Shown one piece after another: positions 8,811 to 15,428 of a stretch of 21,584 nucleotides of DNA (position 1 is the first letter of the stretch; the number at the start of each line of letters is the position of its first letter). The stretch is from Micavibrio_B sp044238965 (GTDB lineage Bacteria > Pseudomonadota > Alphaproteobacteria > Micavibrionales > Micavibrionaceae): the NCBI GenBank assembly GCA_044238965.1, contig JBIICJ010000027.1, positions 1-21,584 of the forward strand, given 5' to 3'. Position numbers and translations under genes: made by a program. Under the pieces are notes generated by a model. The model was not told the DNA's origin. It did no database searches and worked only from the letters and a program-made list of their open reading frames with translations.

Positions 8811-9734
8811 ATGACCCCTGACATGACCGAACCCCACAACACAAAATGCGGATATGTCGCCGTGATCGGCGCGCCGAATGCGGGCAAATCAACTTTGGTC
8901 AATTATTTGGTGGGGGCAAAGGTGACGATTGTATCACACAAAGTACAAACCACGCGCAACCGTATTTTGGGAATTTACACGCATGAGAATGCGCAAATTA
9001 TTTTGATGGATACACCTGGATTATTTGCACCGAAAACAAAATTAGATCGCGCCATGGTGGGGGCAGCATGGACAGGCGCTGAAGATGCCGATGTTGTTTT
9101 ATATTTATTCGATGTCCGCAAAAAATTCCCGAATGAAGAAGATGTAAATATTATCAATAAACTTCGTGAGAAAAATTATAAACATGTTTGGTTGGTTTTG
9201 AATAAAATTGATCAAGTATCACGCGAATCTTTATTGCATATCACGCAAGTCTTAAACGAAGCTTTATCATTTGAAAAAACCTTTATGATATCGGCATTAA
9301 AAGGTGATGGCATAAAAGAGCTTACCAATCAATTAGCGCAAACATTACCAATAAATCCATGGATGTTTGGCGAAGATCAAATGACCGATCTGCCAATGCG
9401 ATTACTTGCGGCCGAAATTACGCGGGAGAAAATTTTTAATTATCTTCATGAAGAATTGCCATACGCGATTTCTGTTGAAACCGAAGAATGGGAACAATTT
9501 GAAAATGGATCTGTGCGCATTCGTCAGGTTATTCATGTGGAACGTGACAGCCAAAAGGGAATTGTGGTTGGTAAGGGCGGGATGATGTTAAAACGCATTG
9601 GTTCCGATGCGCGCCATGATTTAAAACAAATTTTAGAAGCTGATGTTCATATTAAATTATTTGTACGCGTATCAACACGTTGGCGCGAAGATCCTGTTTA
9701 TTTTGAAACATGGGGATTAGATCCTGCATCATGA
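8811..9734 (+). CDS. era: GTPase Era
   Basis: Essential GTPase that binds the 3' end of 16S rRNA and assists 30S subunit maturation. The G motifs are GAPNAGKST (residues 20-28), the KVQTTRNRILG switch, DTPGL, NKID and SALKGDG. A KH RNA-binding domain follows, with VVGKGGMMLKRIGSDAR. Length 307 is normal. An in-frame ATG at 8823 is an alternative start. In many alphaproteobacteria recO follows era; here the next gene is gcrA after a long control region, so era is probably the last gene of the operon. No T-tract terminator is visible behind it. Confidence 0.96.
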   Translation: MTPDMTEPHNTKCGYVAVIGAPNAGKSTLVNYLVGAKVTIVSHKVQTTRNRILGIYTHENAQIILMDTPGLFAPKTKLDRAMVGAAWTGAEDADVVLYLFDVRKKFPNEEDVNIINKLREKNYKHVWLVLNKIDQVSRESLLHITQVLNEALSFEKTFMISALKGDGIKELTNQLAQTLPINPWMFGEDQMTDLPMRLLAAEITREKIFNYLHEELPYAISVETEEWEQFENGSVRIRQVIHVERDSQKGIVVGKGGMMLKRIGSDARHDLKQILEADVHIKLFVRVSTRWREDPVYFETWGLDPAS

Positions 9735-9749
9735 TTTTGATGCGTAAGT

Positions 9750-9860
9750 GATTCATTTGATTCAATTTTATATTTTATCGATGTTATCCACAAAAATAGA
9801 GTGATTCGCTTTTTGTGGATAAATCTTCAACTTGACTCTGCGAATCTTGCCTCGCGAATC
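9750..9860 (+). promoter_or_regulatory. gcrA control region with six GANTC motifs
   Basis: GANTC, the CcrM adenine methylation site, occurs at 9750-9754, 9759-9763, 9803-9807, 9834-9838, 9842-9846 and 9856-9860. In random sequence the motif is expected about once per 256 bases, so six in 111 is dense. GcrA is known to act with sigma-70 at promoters carrying methylated GANTC. A weak promoter candidate is TTGCCT (9847-9852) with TAGTGT (9871-9876), which would place the last GANTC in its spacer. That arrangement suits GcrA control and possible self-regulation, but the -10 match is poor. Confidence 0.65.
9784..9822. repeat. inverted pair of perfect DnaA boxes upstream of gcrA
   Basis: TTATCCACA at 9784-9792 and its reverse complement TGTGGATAA at 9814-9822 each match the DnaA box consensus TTATNCACA exactly. 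They form the outer part of a perfect 13-bp inverted repeat (arms 9784-9796 and 9810-9822) with a 13-base centre that contains a GATTC. In Caulobacter, DnaA activates gcrA, so this is most likely the DnaA input site. A near match TTATCCAAT at 9895-9903 overlaps the gcrA leader. The right arm is not followed by a T-tract, so a terminator role for era is unlikely. Confidence 0.75.
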
Positions 9861-9918
9861 AAACTATGGGTAGTGTAGTTCATACGTTACATATTTATCC
9901 AATGGGGAGATAAAGCTG

Positions 9919-10452
9919 ATGAGCTGGACCGACGAACGCGTTGCTCTGTTAAAACAATTATGGTGCGAAGGCAAAACAGCCGCAGAGATCGCAAAATTAA
10001 TGGGTGGCGTCAGCCGTAATGCCGTAATTGGAAAGGCGCACCGTTTGAAATTATCAGGCCGTGTGTCACCAGTGCAAACCAATACGCGTCCTGAAACATA
10101 TTCCGCACGTGGCTTGCCACAACCTGCCAATCAATCACGTCGCCCCGTGGCACGCAACACAGCTCCGAAAGAGCGCAGCTATGTATCACCTGTGGCACCG
10201 CCAATGGTCGAAGATTATATGCCAGGCAAAGGCGTCAAATTGACCGAATTGCGTGAAAGCACATGCCGTTGGCCATTGGGCGACCCCAAAGATGAAAATT
10301 TCCGTTTTTGTGGATGTGAAAGCATTACAGGCATGCCGTATTGTGAACATCATGCTCGTATGGCGTACCAAGTGGGTCGCAGTTCAAAATTAAAAATTGA
10401 TGAATTAGCCAAAATTGATTTGAACATCATTCGCAAAACGTTGGTTAGCTAA
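9919..10452 (+). CDS. gcrA: cell cycle regulator GcrA
   Basis: Global transcription factor of the alphaproteobacterial cell cycle; it binds sigma-70 RNA polymerase and stimulates promoters whose GANTC sites are methylated by CcrM. The N-terminal helix-turn-helix is unmistakable: MSWTDERVALLKQLW, then the turn VSRNAVIGKAHRLKLSGR. The middle (about 50-105) is Pro/Arg-rich and variable. The C-terminal domain has the conserved STCRWPLGDP and FCGCES...YCEHH Cys/His pattern that contacts sigma-70. Length 177 is typical. GGGGAGA (9904-9910) lies 8 bases before the ATG. It is a single gene between its own control region and a terminator. Confidence 0.96.
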   Translation: MSWTDERVALLKQLWCEGKTAAEIAKLMGGVSRNAVIGKAHRLKLSGRVSPVQTNTRPETYSARGLPQPANQSRRPVARNTAPKERSYVSPVAPPMVEDYMPGKGVKLTELRESTCRWPLGDPKDENFRFCGCESITGMPYCEHHARMAYQVGRSSKLKIDELAKIDLNIIRKTLVS

Positions 10453-10478
10453 TTTCCTCTGCTAACCTCTTGATACAG

Positions 10479-10509
10479 AAAAAGCTCTGATAAATTTCAG
10501 AGCTTTTTT
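10479..10509. terminator. bidirectional terminator between gcrA and the cold-shock gene
   Basis: A 12-bp stem AAAAAGCTCTGA/TCAGAGCTTTTT with a 6-base loop. It ends in a T-run on the plus strand and, because of the matching A-run at the other end, on the minus strand too. It sits between the convergent gcrA stop (10452) and cold-shock stop (10539). Confidence 0.9.
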
Positions 10510-10538
10510 ATTTTATAAATTTGTGCAGTATTTAAATT

Positions 10539-11075
10539 TTATGCCATCGATTCAATATTCACGCTAACGGCCTCGCGTCCTTTGGGAACATTTTTAAAGG
10601 TAACGCGTACGCGCTGTCCCGCCAATAATTGTTCAATTTCTGTTTTATCTAAACATGTTTTATGAACGAAAATATCTTTGAGGCCATCATCGGGCGTAAC
10701 AAAACCAAAGCCTTTATCAATCACGTAATATTTCACAATCCCTTTGCATGAGTGAACTGTATCGTTATCGGGGCTGTAGGATACTAATTCGGCAGGTAAC
10801 ATACCCGTATTTAAAACTTTGGTAACTTTGGTAACGGTTGCGCCTTTATCACCATAATCAATATGACATAGGATTTCGGCACCTTCACCCAAACCATGCA
10901 CGCCTAATTTTTGTAATTGTGTGATGTGCAAAAATGCATCGGCAGGATTGTCATCGGGAATCACAAACCCAAAACCCTTGGCAGCATTAAACCATTTCAA
11001 ACGAGCCAATACTGGTTCACCTTCTGGGACCAGATCTTCGCTCGATTCATTCATGATAATTTGGTCTTTACTCAA
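10539..11075 (-). CDS. tandem double cold-shock domain protein
   Basis: Single-stranded nucleic acid binding protein, probably an RNA chaperone. It contains two cold-shock domains, at about residues 17-85 and 108-176, each with an RNP1-like KGFGFV and RNP2-like motif (AFLHI, IFVHK). Double-domain cold-shock proteins of about 180-200 residues are typical of alphaproteobacteria (the Caulobacter CspC/CspD type). The start is taken as TTG at 11075, because GGGGG at 11088-11084 lies 8 bases upstream; an ATG seven codons further in (11054) has no such site. It is convergent with gcrA and divergent from the acyl-CoA ligase. Confidence 0.9.
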   Translation of the reverse strand: MSKDQIIMNESSEDLVPEGEPVLARLKWFNAAKGFGFVIPDDNPADAFLHITQLQKLGVHGLGEGAEILCHIDYGDKGATVTKVTKVLNTGMLPAELVSYSPDNDTVHSCKGIVKYYVIDKGFGFVTPDDGLKDIFVHKTCLDKTEIEQLLAGQRVRVTFKNVPKGREAVSVNIESMA

Positions 11076-11116
11076 GTTTCTATCCCCCGACAGAAAAAAT
11101 AAAATATGAACCTACA

Positions 11117-11145
11117 TTATTAATACATTTCTATCTAAAATGCAA
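11117..11145 (-). promoter_or_regulatory. predicted promoter of the cold-shock gene
   Basis: On the minus strand, TTGCAT (11145-11140), a 17-base spacer and TAATAA (11122-11117) resemble a housekeeping promoter. The leader would be only about 35 bases, too short for a long cold-responsive UTR of the E. coli cspA type. Confidence 0.45.
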
Positions 11146-11211
11146 AAAGTTAAGTAAATCCAAAGTTGACTACAGAATGGCGTGAAATACTCTAGGCTGT
11201 ATTTTAAATTA

Positions 11212-11220
11212 TGTTATACT
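11212..11220 (+). promoter_or_regulatory. predicted extended -10 promoter of the acyl-CoA ligase gene
   Basis: TGTTATACT (11212-11220) is an extended -10 element with a 5/6 match to TATAAT and no good -35 at 17 bases. A second candidate upstream is TTGACT (11166-11171) with TACTCT (11188-11193) at 16 bases. The leader from the first would be about 48 bases. Confidence 0.45.
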
Positions 11221-11274
11221 GAAGAATAAGCGTAACCCATTGCAATGCAACATTTTTTTGACGGAGACGTATGT

Positions 11275-12960
11275 ATGTCAACAGAGCCACATCTATGGGA
11301 ACAATCATATCCGCGCGGCTTAAAATGGTCGGATCCAATCCGTCAGGCTCCCCTTCATGTGATTTTAGATAATACAATTTCTAAATTTCCCAACCGCCCC
11401 GCCTTTAACTTTATGGGTAAAAAATGGACATGGGATGAGGTGGGCACATTGGTCAATCGCATGGCCAAGGGGTTGCATGATCTGGGGGTCGAGCGCGGGT
11501 CAAAGGTTGGTATTTGTCTACCAAATACGCCATATTTTTTAATCGCCTATTATGCCATCACGAAAACAGGCGCCACGGTTGTTAATTTTAATCCACTTTA
11601 TTCCGAAAAAGAACTAAGCCATCAAATTGAAGACTCGCAGACCGATATGATGATCACAACTGACCTTCATGTTGTGTATGATAAAATGGGTAAAATGTTA
11701 AATGATACACGGCTCAATCAATTGGTCATTTGTCCTTTCAAAGATATTTTACCATTTCCAAAAAATATTTTATTCCCTTTATTAAAATCAAAAGATATTG
11801 CAACAATTCCGAATGATGATCGTCATGTAGCATTTTCAAAAATTATAGATAATGATGGTGCATTCCAAGCGCCGCACATTACGCCATCTGATGATATCGC
11901 CGTTTTGCAATATACAGGCGGTACAACAGGCGTTCCCAAGGGTGCAATGTTAACGCACGCAAATATCACGGGTAATGTTGAACAAGTTGCGCATTGGCTA
12001 TCGCAACATGCCCATGCGGGGCAGGAAAAAATTGTTGGCGTTATTCCGTTCTTCCATGTGTTTGCTATGACGGCAGTCATGAATTTAGCGGTGCGTTATG
12101 GATTTGAAATTGTAGCGTTACCAAAATTTGAACTTGAGGCTACATTAAAATTAATTCACAAAGAAAAGCCGCATTATTTAATGGCGGTGCCAGCTATTTT
12201 TAATGCCATTAATAATTCACCTATATTGTCACGTTATGATTTAACATCGCTTCGTTATTGCGTATCGGGCGGCGCGCCATTACCCGTGGAAGTACGCAAA
12301 AAATTCGAAGAGCGCACAGGATGCGTTGTCATTGAGGGATATGGGCTAACAGAAGCCTCTCCCGTTGTTTGTGTTAACCCACCTGATGGATTAAACAAAG
12401 CGGGGTCAATCGGTTTGCCGCTCGCACAAACAACAGTTGAATTACGCGATCCTGAAACACAATTACTAGTACCGCTTGGCGAACGTGGTGAATTATGTGT
12501 GCGTGGCCCACAGGTCATGAAGGGATATTGGGGTAAACCTGATGAGACCGCTAAAGTGATTCATGATGGTTTTTTACGCACAGGCGATGTTGCCGTGATG
12601 GATAAAGATGGGTTTGTCTTTATCGTTGATCGCATCAAAGATTTAATTTTGGTAAATGGATATAATGTTTATCCGCGCAATATCGAAGAGGCTATTTACA
12701 CCCATCCATGCGTTGAAGAATGTATCGTAGCAGGTATTCCCGATGAACAGCGTGGGGAGGTGCCCAAGGCATGGATAAAATTAAAAGATGGTCGTCAATT
12801 ATCTGATACGGAATTAAAAGAATTCTTAAAAGATAAATTATCACCTATTGAAATGCCGCGCTATGTCGAATTCCGCGACAAACCATTACCCAAAACAATG
12901 ATTGGTAAATTATCACGCAAAGATGTTTTAGCCGAAGACCGATCAAAATCATCTATTTAA
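11275..12960 (+). CDS. fadD: long-chain fatty acid-CoA ligase (FadD type)
   Basis: AMP-forming ligase that activates fatty acids to acyl-CoA for beta-oxidation or lipid synthesis, at the inner face of the membrane. Motifs of the adenylate-forming superfamily are all present: the P-loop YTGGTTGVPKGAMLTH, YGLTEASPVV, the hinge GDVAVMDKDGFVFIVDRIKD, NGYNVYPRNIEE and the catalytic-lysine segment KTMIGKLSRKDV near the C terminus. The ATG at 11275 is preferred (561 residues) because CGGAGA (11262-11267) lies 7 bases upstream. An in-frame ATG at 11245 would add ten residues and has no such site. The N terminus (LWEQSYPRGLKW) matches FadD proteins. Exact chain-length preference is not readable. Its stop is 6 bases from the convergent tadG-like stop with no terminator between. 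Confidence 0.9.
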   Translation: MSTEPHLWEQSYPRGLKWSDPIRQAPLHVILDNTISKFPNRPAFNFMGKKWTWDEVGTLVNRMAKGLHDLGVERGSKVGICLPNTPYFLIAYYAITKTGATVVNFNPLYSEKELSHQIEDSQTDMMITTDLHVVYDKMGKMLNDTRLNQLVICPFKDILPFPKNILFPLLKSKDIATIPNDDRHVAFSKIIDNDGAFQAPHITPSDDIAVLQYTGGTTGVPKGAMLTHANITGNVEQVAHWLSQHAHAGQEKIVGVIPFFHVFAMTAVMNLAVRYGFEIVALPKFELEATLKLIHKEKPHYLMAVPAIFNAINNSPILSRYDLTSLRYCVSGGAPLPVEVRKKFEERTGCVVIEGYGLTEASPVVCVNPPDGLNKAGSIGLPLAQTTVELRDPETQLLVPLGERGELCVRGPQVMKGYWGKPDETAKVIHDGFLRTGDVAVMDKDGFVFIVDRIKDLILVNGYNVYPRNIEEAIYTHPCVEECIVAGIPDEQRGEVPKAWIKLKDGRQLSDTELKEFLKDKLSPIEMPRYVEFRDKPLPKTMIGKLSRKDVLAEDRSKSSI

Positions 12961-12966
12961 TAAATA

Positions 12967-14289
12967 TTATTCTGTAATGTGAATATTACTTAATTCACGG
13001 CTGATTTGCTCAAATGCTGAAATTAAATCAGCCTGTGTCGGGGCATCAATCCATTTGGTTTCATCACTGGCACAATTTTTAAAATAATTTTTAGTATTTT
13101 GATCAATGCCAGATGTAAAGGTCACGGTATAAATGGTGATACCATCATCTTTCATGTTCTGACAAGTTTGCGCCAGACGCTGATTTAATACGCCATCGGT
13201 CAGAGTTTGATTGTTCATCCATGTACCGTAACCCGAATAAACATCGTTAATCACGTTATCACCATCGGTCATTAAAATTGCAATTTTACGCCACTCATTA
13301 TTATCCCATGCTGTGCCCTCTCGAAATGGGAATTCGGGTGACAATACACGATATCCCCACACCATACCCAAATTACTCAACGTGTTTCCAGCGGCTTGAA
13401 GCCCATTTACTCTGGTAATAATCTGCGTTCTGTTTGTCGTTAACGGTAAGATATATGACTTGTTGCACAATGAATTTGGGGCAACTGAATCTCTACGAAT
13501 TCTTGAATTTTTGGCACCAGCATTCGTATAACGGTACATATCCCATCGCCATGTGGAATCGGTATTTTGAGTATCCATTGGTGTTGTATGATTATCTAAT
13601 ACACATCCCCACCATGCATTGGTTTGATTTTGATTAAATGTCAAATTATTAGGGTTACGTACAAAGGCGGTGTCATAGGTTGCACCAGATGGTAATCGAC
13701 CCAATCCATATGGGCCAACATTCACTGCGTTTGAAAAGGGAACGATACCAATTTTAACTGAATCAGGATAAGCCGCATTATCAAACATAATATTTGTAAA
13801 ATTAGTGGCTGCAGTACGTAATGTTGCAATATTATTATTCGTGCTCATTGACCCTGTTACATCCAAAACCATTGCAACTTCAAGGCCGATAATTTCGCGC
13901 GTGACGTTGGTGTTCTCGGTAATGGCAATTTCATCTAATGCTAATACGCGCGCAAAATACGTCACGTAATTGGCTGTGGCTGACACACGAATATCAGACC
14001 CATCAACGGTGACCTGTACATTATAGGGGGCCCCAATACGTTCTGAGGGATAATTTAATTCAAAAAATTCTTGTACAGTTGCGTTGATATCACTTGTTGA
14101 ATTTGCTGATGCGGCGGCGGCTAATGCGGCGGCGTCAACTGCATGTGATAAACGTTGCTTAATTAAATAAGCATTCGATACATCAACGGCCATACCTGCC
14201 GTGCCAATGACAACGGGAATAGCCATCGCAAAGGCAACAGCGGTTACCCCTGAGATAGATTTCAAATAACGGCGAAGTTTGTTCATCAT
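12967..14289 (-). CDS. TadG-like pilus-associated protein with von Willebrand factor A domain
   Basis: Envelope protein related to TadG of the tight-adherence (Flp pilus) system. An N-terminal TadE/G-type membrane segment (about residues 14-34, then KQRLSHAVDAAALAAA) precedes an exported region. The von Willebrand A domain starts near residue 136 with the metal-ion adhesion motif DVTGSMS (Asp143, Ser147, Ser149) and continues through MTDGDN to the C terminus. The ATG at 14289 (441 codons including the stop) is chosen because GGGAG at 14302-14298 lies 8 bases upstream; an in-frame ATG at 14304 would overlap the previous gene. It is the last of three adjacent tad-like genes. Secretion ATPase or prepilin genes are not in this window. 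Confidence 0.85.
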   Translation of the reverse strand: MMNKLRRYLKSISGVTAVAFAMAIPVVIGTAGMAVDVSNAYLIKQRLSHAVDAAALAAAASANSTSDINATVQEFFELNYPSERIGAPYNVQVTVDGSDIRVSATANYVTYFARVLALDEIAITENTNVTREIIGLEVAMVLDVTGSMSTNNNIATLRTAATNFTNIMFDNAAYPDSVKIGIVPFSNAVNVGPYGLGRLPSGATYDTAFVRNPNNLTFNQNQTNAWWGCVLDNHTTPMDTQNTDSTWRWDMYRYTNAGAKNSRIRRDSVAPNSLCNKSYILPLTTNRTQIITRVNGLQAAGNTLSNLGMVWGYRVLSPEFPFREGTAWDNNEWRKIAILMTDGDNVINDVYSGYGTWMNNQTLTDGVLNQRLAQTCQNMKDDGITIYTVTFTSGIDQNTKNYFKNCASDETKWIDAPTQADLISAFEQISRELSNIHITE

Positions 14290-14294
14290 ATCAC

Positions 14295-14828
14295 TTACTC
14301 CCATTCCACGGTTGGGCTACGTCGTCCACGGGCGTAGGCGACTTCTTGCATATCCAAATCATCAATAAAATAACGTGCGAAAAATGGCGTATAGGTATAG
14401 CGAACAGTTACAATCACCATACCTTCACCTTCATCGCCAATTCCATTTACATTTGTAATCGCATCGCTGTTGGGCGGCATATCGCGTGTTTCGCGCCATA
14501 AAATTTGTGGCACACGATTGGAATCAAATTCAACACTGGCAATATCAATGCCAAACTCATTTAAAGAATAAGGCTCGTATGCCAATCGGGCGGCTTGGAT
14601 GGAATCTTCTAAACCTGCACTATTAATGGTGCTATCACGTGAAATTAAATCTGCTGTAATTTGTGTTGCGGTAATTGTTTTTTGTGAAAGAATAATTCCA
14701 TTACCTAAATCATAAACACCCATCATTAAAAACAATAATGGTGGGAATAGCATGACCGCTTCCATAGCGGCAGTACCATTATCCTGAATGAAAAAATTGC
14801 GAATAAATTTTATCATACATCTCATCAT
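14295..14828 (-). CDS. TadE-like pseudopilin (second copy)
   Basis: A 177-residue protein with a short cytoplasmic N terminus, a hydrophobic helix at about residues 19-45 (AMEAVMLFPPLLFLMMGVYD) containing the Glu characteristic of pilin-like helices, and an exported C-terminal part. This is the TadE-like minor pseudopilin pattern. Its start overlaps the stop of the upstream tadE-like gene (ATGA at 14828-14825), and its stop is 5 bases from the tadG-like start, so the three are translationally linked. In-frame ATGs at 14825 and 14816 are alternatives. Confidence 0.8.
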   Translation of the reverse strand: MMRCMIKFIRNFFIQDNGTAAMEAVMLFPPLLFLMMGVYDLGNGIILSQKTITATQITADLISRDSTINSAGLEDSIQAARLAYEPYSLNEFGIDIASVEFDSNRVPQILWRETRDMPPNSDAITNVNGIGDEGEGMVIVTVRYTYTPFFARYFIDDLDMQEVAYARGRRSPTVEWE

Positions 14829-15373
14829 GGTGGCGGCACCACCTGTTGAATATCATATGGTTCGGTTTGCAGCACCACTGTTGCCATTAATAACTTTGTG
14901 TTGTTAGGTCCATCAGACAAAATATTACCAATAAGCGGCGTTTTTAAACGATAGCGGTAAACCACACGGATTAAATTCACGCTATTAACACCGCCCGGAA
15001 TAAATCCACGCGAAATTAAATTTCCATCTTGATCATATTGCGCCTCATATTGATCAAAGGATGAAAATTGATCCATTTCCACAACTTCATATTGCATATC
15101 TGAACATCGTAATAAGGCATCAGCTTTGTCACATAATAAATCAGAAAATAATTGTTCGGGATCGCCTTGAGCTTGTTGTACTTGTCCTGTGCGCACCAAA
15201 CGGGCCGCATCATTTGTTGCCCCTAATAATACACTTTGTGATCCGAACATTAATGACATCTCAATAATCCCGAGCAATAAAAAAATGAACGGAAAAGAGA
15301 TGAGCGCGAATTCAATCGCGACCACACCATCAGCGTTTCGCTGAAAATGATTGATAAAAGATAAAGCGCCCAT
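14825..15373 (-). CDS. TadE-like pseudopilin (first copy)
   Basis: A 182-residue protein with the clearest TadE signature in the cluster: GVVAIEFALISFPFIFLLLG at about residues 16-35, including the conserved Glu in IEFAL. Residues 40-182 would be exported and are poorly conserved; two Cys near residues 82 and 91 could form a disulphide. The ATG at 15373 is the only plausible start before the membrane helix. It lies inside a strong hairpin (15365-15398), with only a weak AAAGAT ribosome site. The gene starts 55 bases after the pheT stop on the same strand. Confidence 0.85.
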   Translation of the reverse strand: MGALSFINHFQRNADGVVAIEFALISFPFIFLLLGIIEMSLMFGSQSVLLGATNDAARLVRTGQVQQAQGDPEQLFSDLLCDKADALLRCSDMQYEVVEMDQFSSFDQYEAQYDQDGNLISRGFIPGGVNSVNLIRVVYRYRLKTPLIGNILSDGPNNTKLLMATVVLQTEPYDIQQVVPPP

Positions 15374-15398
15374 ACTATCTTTAGGATAGAAGGGCGCT
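15365..15398 (-). promoter_or_regulatory. hairpin over the tadE-like start codon (attenuator, or pheT terminator)
   Basis: In minus-strand RNA, AGCGCCC (15398-15392) pairs with GGGCGCU (15371-15365), and an inner CUAUC (15389-15385) pairs with GAUAG (15379-15375) around a CUAAA loop. The two stems are separated by a small UU/UAU internal loop that contains the first two bases of the AUG; the third base starts the outer right arm. The stem is followed by UUAUCUUUU. It could terminate pheT transcripts or hide the tadE-like start from ribosomes. Confidence 0.6.
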
Positions 15399-15428
15399 GT
15401 TTAACATTTCATTAAGGAATGGTTGTAT

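Noticed and set aside
9784..9822. The inverted repeat after era as an intrinsic terminator.
   Set aside because: No T-tract follows the right arm, while both arms are exact DnaA boxes, which explains the sequence better.
9784..9822. The DnaA boxes as part of a replication origin.
   Set aside because: Only two full boxes are present, with no obvious unwinding element or origin-linked genes; gcrA regulation is the simpler reading.
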